Shown here: positions 8,264 through 16,415 of the stretch, one piece after another | Position numbering within the stretch: position 1 is the stretch's first letter | How the letters are laid out: each line of letters begins with the position of its first letter | NCBI GenBank assembly: GCA_964537505.1 | Contig: CAZICK010000059.1 | Coordinates: forward strand, 1 to 24,062 | Reading direction: 5' to 3' | Source: DAINBT01 sp036732785 | Lineage (GTDB): Bacteria > Planctomycetota > Phycisphaerae > Sedimentisphaerales > SM23-30 | DNA: 24,062 nt | The notes under the pieces: generated by a model | Told to the model about the DNA's origin: nothing | What the model saw: only the letters and a program-made list of their open reading frames with translations | Databases searched by the model: none | Made by a program: the position numbers and the translations under genes

Positions 8264-10996
8264 TTACGGTTGTTGTGTTCGGGCCTGTTGGCGGAGGAGT
8301 TTCAGCCGCTCGATCCATGGGCCGGAATAATCGGGACGCGAGCGGATCAGCACGTCGATAGTGTGAGCCGCGTTTTGAGGATCGCTGCTCGCCGGCAGGC
8401 AGCACAAGCCGAAATAGCGGGCTTCCCACCAGTAATACCGCATGGTTTCGTCGGTAGCTTTCTCGGTAGAGCGACGAATGCGATACCACAACTGCTGTGA
8501 GGCGGCATAGTCACCTCTGGCAAAGGTCAATAAAGCTCGGCAGCGAATATGCCATAAACTGCGTTTAAGAACTGGATATTGTTCAAGCTGTGTCATTAAG
8601 GCATCCGCTTCCTGCAACATTTGATCGAAATCGCGGGGCCGGGTATTTTCGATAAAAGTGACCGAAGCAAGAGTAACCTGTTCGAGGAAAATGCGGCTGG
8701 CAAGAATCGTCTGTTCGTCATTAACATCAGGTTTCAGCGAGCGGGATATCTTCTGCAATAAAGGCAGTGAATTGGTCAGATGCCGGATCAGCTCTTCCTT
8801 GCGAGATGGTCCCAGGGCATGAAGTGATAATAAATCAGCCTGCTGTCGCTGGAGAAGATTCAAGGCCGTTACAATAAGCTGAGCACTGTCAGAGTGGACT
8901 TGTAAAGCTTTGCTGACCACTTCAATGGCAGTGGAGATTCGGTCTTCCTGCTGAAATATGTGAGTCAATAGTAATGTAGCATTTATCGTTAAAGGGTCGG
9001 CGGGGTTGTCTTCGATAAGGGCGGTCAACTCGCCGATACATTGCTGATTTATATTCGCAGGTGCTGTCGGAGAATTATCGTTTTGATAATGATAATACCG
9101 GCAATGGATCGCCCAATAGCGGGCAGCGAATTTATGCGGATCATCGTCGGCAACAGCGGCAAACATATCAGCGGCTTGTTCATAGTGTTCACCCTGCCGC
9201 AGTGTCATGCCGTAGTGGTAGCGATATTGTTTGGCCGCGGCGGTTTGGGCAAACGGACCATCGGGGACAGCCTGTCCGGGCTTGATCTGTCCGACAAAAG
9301 TAGCCAGTGTCCGGCGCGCCAAGTCGCCATAACACTCAGGATCGGTTACAAACAGATTATAAGAAAGTGAACCGCCCAGTCTGGCCGCTTCCGCGGAACT
9401 GATCTGCTCCGAATCACCCGATGCCGACCAGACGGGAAACTCACGTGCCAGGCGATCCCATTTGTTTATTGCCATGATGGTTTCTTTGACAGCGTTTTCG
9501 TCGTCATTGAATTGGCGATAGTGTCCGGCAAGTTGATAATGACACAAAGCGAGATCGTACAAGACCTGTGGATAATGCGGGTTTTTAGAGGGACGGCTGC
9601 GCAAAACGCTTTCGTAAAGGCGAATCGCCAGGTCACAACAATCCTTAACCGACGGTCCGCCGGCACGCGGCCGGGTAGTCTGATAGTAACTGCCCAACGC
9701 CAACAGATCGAAGTCCGACCACTCGCTGGTAAATTGGTCGGGCTCCGCAGCGGTGATGAATGGTTCGTGCAGGCAGCCGGCAATGAAAGTGCTCACGGTT
9801 GGGCATAACTGTGGATACTGCTGAGCCAGCGCCGACAAACGCCCAAAAATAGATTGCATCGATTCGCCGTAAGGTTTACAAAGCTTGTATTCCAGTAAAT
9901 ACAATCGCAGCAGCTTGACAGGATAGTTTTCGATCTGCTGTTCTATGGCCTTCAACCATTTTTCCAGTTTTCTTATTCGGCTTTCGGCAACGTTAACATC
10001 ATCATTAGTAAGAACCGTATAATGCAAAGATTCCAGACGAATCTCGTAGCCCAGTTCGGCCGAGGTCGGCAACTGGATCGACAAATTAAGGTATTGGCGG
10101 AATTGATCGAGATATTTTGGTTCGTCATAGGCCAGTGATCGGGCCAGCCGAACCAGCCAAAAACGCAAATTGCCCAGGCTGGCGGTGATATCGTTAGGTT
10201 CGGCCTGAACATGGGCCTGTGTCGGATCCTGTGTCGAGTCCTGTGTCGAGTCCTGTGTTTGGTCCTTGCCATTGTAAACGAACAGATGACCGGAGTTGCT
10301 ATGCAGTTCGGTCAGTTCCTGAAAAGATTGTTTTATTTCTAAATCAGGATCATTTTTTGTGACAACATCTTTTCCCCCGTCGGATTCGTAACGGCGTAAA
10401 CCGGCCTGATAATACGAGAGCATAGCCTTGGTTAAAATCAAGGATTGCCGAAGCTGGCAGAGATGGTCATAAAAACCATTGTCGCCGAACCGTCGGCTCC
10501 AGTCGTTGTCGGGATACCAATCCAGGTAGTGGTGCAAATCGGTAATAGCCCCTTCAGCGATTTTTAGGTATGAGCCGGTTTTGTCGAGCAGATGGGCAAG
10601 CTCTTCAGCGCTGCCGGCAGCGGCATCGGCGGAAAAAAACTCCACCGGCATAAAAAGATCGGGCGACTGTTGGGCGAGCATGGTTTGAGCGGTCGTTAGT
10701 ATTTCATCGAGCAGGCCGGTCTTACCCTGTTCGATCATAGTTTGCAGGGGCCTCGGCAAATCCTGAAGCGCAACGGCGGTATCCTGTTCTGCGGCACGAG
10801 GGGTCTGGGCCTTGTAATGCAGGTATAACTCTGTCAATCGCTTATCTTCAAACCGAACCGCTTTTTGCCGATCACCTTCGGCAACGACATTTTCGGCGAC
10901 AGGGGCCCCCTGTATCGGCGCCGGTAACAACGCAGCCGACGCCGGCAATCCCAGCAGTAGATAACCTGTCAGTGTTATAAAGTGTGTCTTGCTCAT
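8264..10996 (-). CDS. Secreted helical-repeat (TPR-like) protein of unknown function
   Basis: A 910-residue protein that I do not recognise as a named family. The N-terminus resembles a signal peptide (ITLTGYLLLGLPASAALL, likely cleavage after an Ala in the PASAA region), so export to the periplasm is inferred. The rest is almost entirely alpha-helical with repeated TPR/SEL1-like pairs, for example LYDLALCHYQLAGHYRQFND, YRYHYGMTLRQGEHYEQAA and WHIRCRALLTFARGDYAASQ. These suggest a superhelical protein-binding scaffold. A short Thr-Gln-Asp linker near residue 250 is made of four-residue repeats. It lies between apt (70-nt gap) and miaB (85-nt gap) on the same strand. Start ATG 10996 has only a weak upstream GGA. 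Large secreted TPR proteins are frequent in planctomycetes. Confidence 0.75.
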   Translation of the reverse strand: MSKTHFITLTGYLLLGLPASAALLPAPIQGAPVAENVVAEGDRQKAVRFEDKRLTELYLHYKAQTPRAAEQDTAVALQDLPRPLQTMIEQGKTGLLDEILTTAQTMLAQQSPDLFMPVEFFSADAAAGSAEELAHLLDKTGSYLKIAEGAITDLHHYLDWYPDNDWSRRFGDNGFYDHLCQLRQSLILTKAMLSYYQAGLRRYESDGGKDVVTKNDPDLEIKQSFQELTELHSNSGHLFVYNGKDQTQDSTQDSTQDPTQAHVQAEPNDITASLGNLRFWLVRLARSLAYDEPKYLDQFRQYLNLSIQLPTSAELGYEIRLESLHYTVLTNDDVNVAESRIRKLEKWLKAIEQQIENYPVKLLRLYLLEYKLCKPYGESMQSIFGRLSALAQQYPQLCPTVSTFIAGCLHEPFITAAEPDQFTSEWSDFDLLALGSYYQTTRPRAGGPSVKDCCDLAIRLYESVLRSRPSKNPHYPQVLYDLALCHYQLAGHYRQFNDDENAVKETIMAINKWDRLAREFPVWSASGDSEQISSAEAARLGGSLSYNLFVTDPECYGDLARRTLATFVGQIKPGQAVPDGPFAQTAAAKQYRYHYGMTLRQGEHYEQAADMFAAVADDDPHKFAARYWAIHCRYYHYQNDNSPTAPANINQQCIGELTALIEDNPADPLTINATLLLTHIFQQEDRISTAIEVVSKALQVHSDSAQLIVTALNLLQRQQADLLSLHALGPSRKEELIRHLTNSLPLLQKISRSLKPDVNDEQTILASRIFLEQVTLASVTFIENTRPRDFDQMLQEADALMTQLEQYPVLKRSLWHIRCRALLTFARGDYAASQQLWYRIRRSTEKATDETMRYYWWEARYFGLCCLPASSDPQNAAHTIDVLIRSRPDYSGPWIERLKLLRQQARTQQP
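10217..10264 (-). repeat. 12-bp coding minisatellite (four units)
   Basis: Four consecutive 12-bp units (10217-10228, 10229-10240, 10241-10252, 10253-10264; the middle two are identical, ctgtgtcgagtc on the plus strand). They encode the TQDS/TQDP linker of the helical-repeat protein. The unit is a multiple of three, so copy-number changes would keep the frame. Confidence 0.85.
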
Positions 10997-11066
10997 CTAC
11001 GTCCATAATAGTACATCTTCCCTGCCAAAAAGCCACACAAATATACTGGATTCAACCGACCGGTTG

Positions 11067-11648
11067 TCATTCGCTATCATACGATATTACCGTATGCACA
11101 TTATAATCAGATATTTTGGCTTGACCGTTGAGAAATGCCAATTCTATCAGGAAACTGATGCCGACTATTTCGCCGGCCAACTGTTTTACCATCTGACAGC
11201 ATGCCTGGATCGTCCCGCCGGTAGCCAAAAGGTCGTCAACTATCAGAACTCGTTGGCCGGGGGTGATGGCGTCCGCGTGCATCTCCAGTTTGTCGGTCCC
11301 GTATTCCAGCTCGTATTCCTGAGCTATGGTCTGGGCGGGCAGTTTGCTCGGCTTGCGCACCGGGACAAAACCACAACTCAATTCCCTCGCTACCGCTACG
11401 CCAAGGATAAACCCCCTGCTTTCCGGGCCGACAACCACATCGATCCGTTTATCACGAAAAGGCTGTGCCATCGCCCGCGCCGCTTTTGCCAGCCCACGTG
11501 CATCCGCCAATATCGGGGTAATGTCGCGAAAGACTATCCCTTTTTTAGGAAAGTCCGCTACGTTGCGTACCAGTTTTTGCAATTCACCGGCTATGACGCT
11601 GTTACTTTTTTGTATCTGGGATTTCTCATATAACATTGTATATTTCAT
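11067..11648 (-). CDS. apt: Adenine phosphoribosyltransferase
   Basis: This cytoplasmic purine-salvage enzyme converts adenine and PRPP to AMP and pyrophosphate. The type I PRTase signature VLIVDDLLATGGT (about 134-146) is complete. The Apt-specific segments FPKKGIVFRDITPIL (about 33-47), GPESRGFILG (about 74-83) and VPVRKPSKLP (flexible loop, about 95-104) are also present. The 193 aa are slightly longer than the usual 170-183 because of an N-terminal extension; the in-frame ATG at 11636 gives a more typical length. The gene starts 37 nt after the stop of the GH106-like gene on the same strand, so the two may be co-transcribed, though no functional link is evident. Confidence 0.93.
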   Translation of the reverse strand: MKYTMLYEKSQIQKSNSVIAGELQKLVRNVADFPKKGIVFRDITPILADARGLAKAARAMAQPFRDKRIDVVVGPESRGFILGVAVARELSCGFVPVRKPSKLPAQTIAQEYELEYGTDKLEMHADAITPGQRVLIVDDLLATGGTIQACCQMVKQLAGEIVGISFLIELAFLNGQAKISDYNVHTVISYDSE

Positions 11649-11685
11649 CCTACCTACGCCGCTTGGCTTCTTTTCTGATAGAATA

Positions 11686-14600
11686 TCAAGTCTGTTTCAA
11701 AGGACTTTGGACAAAATGTAAGAACAACTTATCCGTAGATGTGTCACCCAAAACATCCTCGGGTAAATCCCACTTTTTTGTAAGTTTCTTGTCAGGCTCT
11801 TTCATGCTGTCTAAATGCTTCATTAACTCCAAATCCTCCTTTTTTCCCGTGCCCTCGATGGCTGCATTCTGCTCGGTTTGATTGATACTCCCGCCAATCT
11901 CAGTTTTCGCAAACGGACTCGATTCGGCCAGGATTTTTACTGGCCCCAGCAGGCCGCAGGGCAGCAGCTTGTCGAGTCCTTCAGTAGTGGCAAACGTATA
12001 ACGGCCGGTCTTATACTCTTTACCGCCCAGCAATCCTGATTCCCACCGGACCGTTCGCACATCCTTATCCGGTGCCTGCTGATCCCCGAGCAGGCGGTTG
12101 GGCCAGCGGTTGGCAACTTCGATTTCCAGCTTGTTATCCTTCTTCTTGAGTATGTCCGTGATCTCCACCTGCCACGGAGCGCACCATACTACGCCAAGGT
12201 CTTGACCATTTAGCTTGACCCGAGCTATATCATTGACTATACCGAGATCGAGATATATCTTTACATCTGTTGGAACGGCAGCAGAAAAATTAAAACTTTT
12301 TCGGTAGGTTGCGATACCGGAGTAATATTTTATGCCTCTTTGCTCGCTTTGTGTCCAATCGGTAAGGGTCTCGAAGGTAACATTTTTCGGGCCGCCCCAC
12401 TTCGGATCGAATGAAACCTGCCAGGCGCCTTCGATAGTTGCAACCGGCTTGACCGCGGGGAAATTCACACCGCCTGCAGACGCCGGCGGTTCACCAGGTT
12501 CCTTGCGAGAGAATATGACGAAGAAACTTTCATAAGGATGGAATTGCATCGGGATCGTTGTCAGGCCGTCTTCGATTTTGCACTGCGGTAAGGCCCGCGT
12601 TTCCCCGGTAACAGCATTCCACAATTGCGGTCTTGGGCCGGCGACTCTAAAGGTGCAATCAGCATGGATAAGTTCATCAGACTTATTGGAAACAAAATAG
12701 ATGTCCCGATCTTTATTCGTTCGATGCCCGTAACGCACAGGACCGTCGGACGTAAAATCTTCTGTAACACCCATCTCTTTCAAAACCGAAACCGTGTTAT
12801 CATATTCAGGGTAAAGCCCTTCAGGCTTAGGGCCTCCTAAGTAGATGACGCCCCTGCCGTATTCGCGTTTAGTTATTTCCGCAGGTCTTTCCAAGGTGCC
12901 CCAGAGCTTCTTTGCGAGTTCTTTAACCTTGCTGTCGCAGTCAGGATAATTTTCAAGCGAGGGCGATTTTGTGGGCGGCGAGCCGATGATCGTGGCGCCG
13001 GCTTTTACGAAACTCTCGATCTTGGTGAGTAGTTTTGGCGTCATGGTTGCAAATTCAGGCAGCACCATTATGCGGTATGAGGTTCCACCGGGAAATTCAA
13101 TGCGACCGTTGTTAACCTCGGCTCTGTCCATCAAAATGTTCGGCGAACACCCATCAAAACCATAACCCTTTTTGTCGGCAAGCGGGCCTTTGCCCTCCAA
13201 TGCGCTGTCCGGAGCACGAAATACGTGAGGAGCGCCTTCGGGGGTTAGATACAAAATATCGGATACCGTAACACCATGCCTGAGCAGGTAACTGCATCGA
13301 GTTATATATTTATGATAATCCTTTACCATCGGCCACCACGTCTGGCCGCGATCCCAGTGAACGCCGATTGGACCCATCGTCATACCCGGACGATATTCAT
13401 CACCAAGCGGCTTGTGTGCAAAGGTGTGATACACGAAACGGTTGACACCCATGCAAAACGCCCAGTCTCCCTGGTTCTTCATCGACCAGGGATACTGCTG
13501 CCATTTCTCCCCACCTCCGGCCGTGAACGCTTCAGCCGAAACTATCGACCGGCCCATCGTATGGGCAATGGAACTTGATTCAATACAACTGAAGGACGAA
13601 TCAAACCCAAATCCGACACTCCAGAATTCACACATCGGCACATCGGCCACAGCGCCCAGATCCAGATCGGCGGTGGGATTCATGTCGTACAGCTCTATGG
13701 ACAGTTCGAAACCGTGTTTGCGGCCGAATTCCTTCAAATGACCGGCATGGTTTTCCAGCACCAGTTCCTGGCACGTCAAACGTACATCCCAAAGGAAACG
13801 CTCGGATTCTTCCAGGCTGCTCACGGCGCGTCCGCTGTATGTAAGCAGGTATGGTTTTGCGCCATAGCCGCGACGATTCTTAAACTCGGCTAGAAAATTT
13901 TTCGTCCAATTCTGAGCCCCCATCTCCCAACTGTCTATATGCACAGCCGTCCAGCCGTTTATACCTTTTCGCGGGCCGACTTTTTCCAGCAGCTTGCCGT
14001 AATAGTTGGCAAAGTGATGATCCAGTGCAGCAGTGTCGAACTTATCGCATTCCAGGCCAACTCCCGGCTCAGGCGCAGGACGTGTACTTGCACAAGTTGC
14101 CCGACGAACCATCCGAACGATCGTCCATTCGCCTTCGGGAACATCCCACTTCAGACGCCCGTCAGAACCCAAATACTTGCTGATATCTATAATGTCCTTT
14201 GGCGAAATAACATTCCCGGCGCCCGGCTCATCGAACTTTACCGGCGCCGGCAAAAATTGTTTGACTCCTTCCGCGGACGTGTACGGATACCTGTCGTAGA
14301 GGGCCTTTTCGTTGATATCAGAAATACCCACCCCGCATTTAGGGAAGGCGTAAACCGCGATATCCTCATAAAAATCAGTCTTCATCTCACCCCATGGGGT
14401 TGGATGTTGATCGGGTACCGGCAACACAGCATCGTATGTTGACGGGCCTTCTACTTCGACTGAACTTGTCAGTAGATGCTGCATCGCCTGCTCGGGTTTG
14501 ACCCACGGACCGCCGCTGCCTGTCCAGCCGGGTCCGCTGCCGAGAGTGATATCGATCCCAAGCCGTTCAGATTCACGAACTGCATGGGCAAATAGATCCT

Positions 14601-14868
14601 GCCACTGATCGCTCATAAAATCAACCGGCCCGCGGGGTACACCAACGTTTACTTCAAGAAATACCAGATTACCAAGCCCAACCTCTTTCATAGACTCCAG
14701 ATCGGAGGTCATAGCCTCGCGACTAAGGTTGCCGTCCATGAAGTACCAGTACACTCCGGGCCGCGACGAGTCAGGCGGATTGACAAAATCATCTTCAAGC
14801 GAAGCGGAGGCACTAACACTAAGCAGCAGCACAAAAATCACAGTCATGATTAATTGTAATATCTTCAT
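11686..14868 (-). CDS. Secreted GH106-like glycoside hydrolase (alpha-L-rhamnosidase type)
   Basis: A 1060-residue exported enzyme. Residues 1-23 are a signal peptide (LIMTVIFVLLLSVSASA). The opening of the mature part, SSRPGVYWYFMDGNLSREAM, followed by DLESMKEVGLGNLVFLE and GSGPGWTGSGGPWVKPEQAM, is characteristic of glycoside hydrolase family 106 and relatives, which release alpha-L-rhamnose from plant or algal polysaccharides. A C-terminal beta-sandwich (about 830-980, with IYLDLGIVNDIARVKLNGQD and EVANRWPNRLLGD) is also typical. The final ~70 residues form a hydrophilic, Lys/Glu-rich tail outside the conserved family region. Family membership is firm, but the exact substrate cannot be read from sequence. 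The upstream 130 bp contain an IS30 remnant on the opposite strand. Start ATG 14868 has a purine-rich AGGGAAA upstream. Confidence 0.85.
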   Translation of the reverse strand: MKILQLIMTVIFVLLLSVSASASLEDDFVNPPDSSRPGVYWYFMDGNLSREAMTSDLESMKEVGLGNLVFLEVNVGVPRGPVDFMSDQWQDLFAHAVRESERLGIDITLGSGPGWTGSGGPWVKPEQAMQHLLTSSVEVEGPSTYDAVLPVPDQHPTPWGEMKTDFYEDIAVYAFPKCGVGISDINEKALYDRYPYTSAEGVKQFLPAPVKFDEPGAGNVISPKDIIDISKYLGSDGRLKWDVPEGEWTIVRMVRRATCASTRPAPEPGVGLECDKFDTAALDHHFANYYGKLLEKVGPRKGINGWTAVHIDSWEMGAQNWTKNFLAEFKNRRGYGAKPYLLTYSGRAVSSLEESERFLWDVRLTCQELVLENHAGHLKEFGRKHGFELSIELYDMNPTADLDLGAVADVPMCEFWSVGFGFDSSFSCIESSSIAHTMGRSIVSAEAFTAGGGEKWQQYPWSMKNQGDWAFCMGVNRFVYHTFAHKPLGDEYRPGMTMGPIGVHWDRGQTWWPMVKDYHKYITRCSYLLRHGVTVSDILYLTPEGAPHVFRAPDSALEGKGPLADKKGYGFDGCSPNILMDRAEVNNGRIEFPGGTSYRIMVLPEFATMTPKLLTKIESFVKAGATIIGSPPTKSPSLENYPDCDSKVKELAKKLWGTLERPAEITKREYGRGVIYLGGPKPEGLYPEYDNTVSVLKEMGVTEDFTSDGPVRYGHRTNKDRDIYFVSNKSDELIHADCTFRVAGPRPQLWNAVTGETRALPQCKIEDGLTTIPMQFHPYESFFVIFSRKEPGEPPASAGGVNFPAVKPVATIEGAWQVSFDPKWGGPKNVTFETLTDWTQSEQRGIKYYSGIATYRKSFNFSAAVPTDVKIYLDLGIVNDIARVKLNGQDLGVVWCAPWQVEITDILKKKDNKLEIEVANRWPNRLLGDQQAPDKDVRTVRWESGLLGGKEYKTGRYTFATTEGLDKLLPCGLLGPVKILAESSPFAKTEIGGSINQTEQNAAIEGTGKKEDLELMKHLDSMKEPDKKLTKKWDLPEDVLGDTSTDKLFLHFVQSPLKQT

Positions 14869-14909
14869 TAGTTATTTTTCCCTGACATTTCCCACTTAAA
14901 CAGTAGCGG

Positions 14910-15090
14910 ATTCAACTCATAAGTGCAACACGTAGCGAAACAGGTGGTGAGCTGCTATACTGGTTCACCACTATAAACCACGCTATACGGAGCGATTATG
15001 AGACAGTACCAACAACTCACCAAGGGAAATCATATCGGAATCTATGCCATGAAGCAAGCCGGAAAAACACAACGAAACATCACCTGAAAA
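14910..15090 (+). mobile_element. Truncated IS30-family insertion sequence (left end)
   Basis: The stretch looks like the 5' end of an IS30-family element: an end-like segment (gtgcaacacgtagcg, about 14923-14937), a small hairpin (gtggtga at 14944-14950 with tcaccac at 14965-14971), promoter-like sequence, GGAG at 14989-14992 and the start of a transposase gene. Similarity stops soon after 15087 and nothing resembling the catalytic DDE region follows, so the element is a dead fragment between the sigma-factor gene and the GH106-like gene. Confidence 0.65.
14998..15087 (+). pseudogene. IS30 transposase N-terminal fragment (29 codons)
   Basis: The ATG at 14998 has GGAG seven bases upstream. 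The fragment reads MRQYQQLTKGNHIGIYAMKQ, then AGKTQRNIT and a TGA. This matches the usual N-terminus of IS30 transposases (MR.YQQLT.G.R..IYAL..AG.SQ..IA), which continues into a helix-turn-helix. Here the reading frame ends at the position of the expected HTH, so no functional protein can be made. The family call rests on motif recognition over 29 residues. Confidence 0.7.
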
Positions 15091-15118
15091 CTAGGTGGTC
15101 AGACTCGCAGATAAGTAG

Positions 15119-15937
15119 TTAATCCGCCGTGAGGATCTCATTGAGTTTCCCAAGAGCTTCTTTTTCGATCTGGCGGATGCGCTCCCGCGTAAGGCCGACA
15201 TGTTTGCCGATTTCCTTTAATGTCATCGGCCCATCGCCGTCCAGTCCGAACCGCAATCGCAACACCTCGGCCTCCCGTTCATCAATTTCGTTCAATAACT
15301 GCGAAATAGTCTGTAGCTCGTCGGCGTTGAAGACAGCATCGTCCGGTCGAGGCGTCTTGTTGTCCTCCAGCATCTCGTTGAGAGTCATAGACTCATCCGA
15401 AACGCTCATCTGTGTTGGCGAAGTACAGGCCTTGACGGCCCGTCGGATAATATTTAATTTTCGCGGGGAAACTTCCAAAGCCCGGCTCATCTCGTCCATT
15501 GTCGGCGTTCGTCCCATTTCGCTTTCCATCTCCAGCACCACATGTTTCCAGCGGGCAATCATTTCCACCATATAGGCCGGGATATGAATCGGTTGAACAC
15601 TGTTGATTAAAGATCGCTTGATCGCTTGTTTGATCCACCATGAGGCGTAAGTACTGAACCGCGCACCATGACCCGGATCGAATCCCTCCACCGCCCGCAA
15701 CAGACCAAGATTACCTTCTTCGATCAGATCGGACAGGGGCATACCACGTTTGCTGTATTTCTTTGCGATATTAACGACCAGACGTAAGTTGCTCCGGACC
15801 ATCCTGTCACGTGCCTGCGGATCGTTATCTTCGATAATGCGCCGAGCCAATTCCTTTTCTTCCTCGGCACTAAGCAAAGGAGATGCATTAATCTCCTCCA
15901 GGTAAACTTGCAGGGTTGATTCCATTTCGCCTCCCAT
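15119..15937 (-). CDS. RpoD/SigA-like sigma-70 factor (compact, without region 1.1)
   Basis: A promoter-recognition subunit of RNA polymerase, 272 aa. Region 1.2 (LQVYLEEINASPLLSAEEEK, about 9-28) is followed by region 2 with the core-binding/-10 motifs NLRLVVNIAKKYSKRGMPL and DLIEEGNLGLLRAVEGFD, then FSTYASWWIKQAIKRSL (region 2.4). Region 3 follows, and region 4.2 is the helix-turn-helix TLKEIGKHVGLTRERIRQIE near the C-terminus. There is no acidic region 1.1 and no non-conserved insertion, so it is either the short principal sigma of the lineage or a group 2 (RpoS/SigB-like) paralogue; sequence alone cannot separate these. A strong ribosome-binding site (GGAGGAA, complement of about 15946-15951) lies 9 nt before the ATG. 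A TAAAAT-like -10 candidate lies at 15961-15966 (complement). Confidence 0.92.
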   Translation of the reverse strand: MGGEMESTLQVYLEEINASPLLSAEEEKELARRIIEDNDPQARDRMVRSNLRLVVNIAKKYSKRGMPLSDLIEEGNLGLLRAVEGFDPGHGARFSTYASWWIKQAIKRSLINSVQPIHIPAYMVEMIARWKHVVLEMESEMGRTPTMDEMSRALEVSPRKLNIIRRAVKACTSPTQMSVSDESMTLNEMLEDNKTPRPDDAVFNADELQTISQLLNEIDEREAEVLRLRFGLDGDGPMTLKEIGKHVGLTRERIRQIEKEALGKLNEILTAD

Positions 15938-16019
15938 GTCAAAATTCCTCCAATTTCGTCATTTTATCATTTCCATCAAGCGACCAACGGTAATTGTCCT
16001 TTGCCGACCCTATAGAACA

Positions 16020-16038
16020 GAAAAAGTGGCCGTGCCAC
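16020..16038 (-). terminator. Terminator-like hairpin upstream of the sigma-factor gene
   Basis: On the minus strand GTGGC-ACG-GCCAC (complement of 16026-16038) is followed by a run of T. The stem is only 5 bp. No minus-strand gene lies upstream for it to terminate, so it could be an attenuator in a long leader of the sigma gene, or chance. Confidence 0.25.
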
Positions 16039-16144
16039 ATCACTTGACGGATTCCAACGCTTGACATCTGCCTCGTCCTTGGAGTTTATACGTTAGCAAA
16101 CCAAAAATCAAGCTTTGCTTACGCACAAATAACAATTGCAACCA

Positions 16145-16195
16145 CGGTTTTTCTTAAGTGCCTGCAAAACAAGGACTTGCCCTTTGGAAAAACCG
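16145..16195. repeat. Inverted repeat in the sigma/activator intergenic region
   Basis: CGGTTTTTC at 16145-16153 and GAAAAACCG at 16187-16195 form a perfect 9-bp inverted repeat 33 bp apart, with an inner aagt/actt pair (16156-16159, 16175-16178). It could be a regulatory site or the stem of a small RNA. No ORF is present here. Confidence 0.4.
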
Positions 16196-16220
16196 CAAAA
16201 AAGGACAAATCGGTAAGTTC

Positions 16221-16247
16221 GAGCTTATACAGCTTGAGCTTGTACAG
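16221..16247. repeat. Direct repeat with 15-bp period, candidate operator
   Basis: gagcttatacag (16221-16232) and gagcttgtacag (16236-16247) differ at one position and are spaced 15 bp apart, about 100 bp upstream of the promoter at 16347-16375. The position would suit an activator or repressor site. No regulator is assigned. Confidence 0.4.
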
Positions 16248-16346
16248 TATATTAATATCGGCCGATAGACCTTAAATGGTTAAATTGTATTAACTTAATA
16301 CTATTCGCCGCATATATGTTATTGGGCTCTAAGTCGAATATTTGAT

Positions 16347-16375
16347 TTGTCATCGTAGTCGTTTTGCGTTATAAT
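16347..16375 (+). promoter_or_regulatory. Near-consensus sigma-70 promoter
   Basis: TTGTCA at 16347-16352 and a perfect TATAAT at 16370-16375 are separated by exactly 17 bp. Transcription would start near 16382, leaving a leader of ~34 nt before the ATG at 16416. It indicates that the sigma-54 activator gene is itself transcribed by the housekeeping polymerase. Confidence 0.75.
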
Positions 16376-16415
16376 TCCAGACATCTGAGATGGTTAACGT
16401 GGATAGTGCGTCTAA

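Noticed and set aside
13939..14442. 167-codon plus-strand ORF inside the GH106-like gene
   Set aside because: Antisense shadow of a long, clearly conserved coding frame, with no motifs of its own.
16061..16090. TTGACA with TTTATA 18 bp downstream on the plus strand
   Set aside because: The -10 matches only three of six consensus bases, and a much better promoter exists at 16347-16375.
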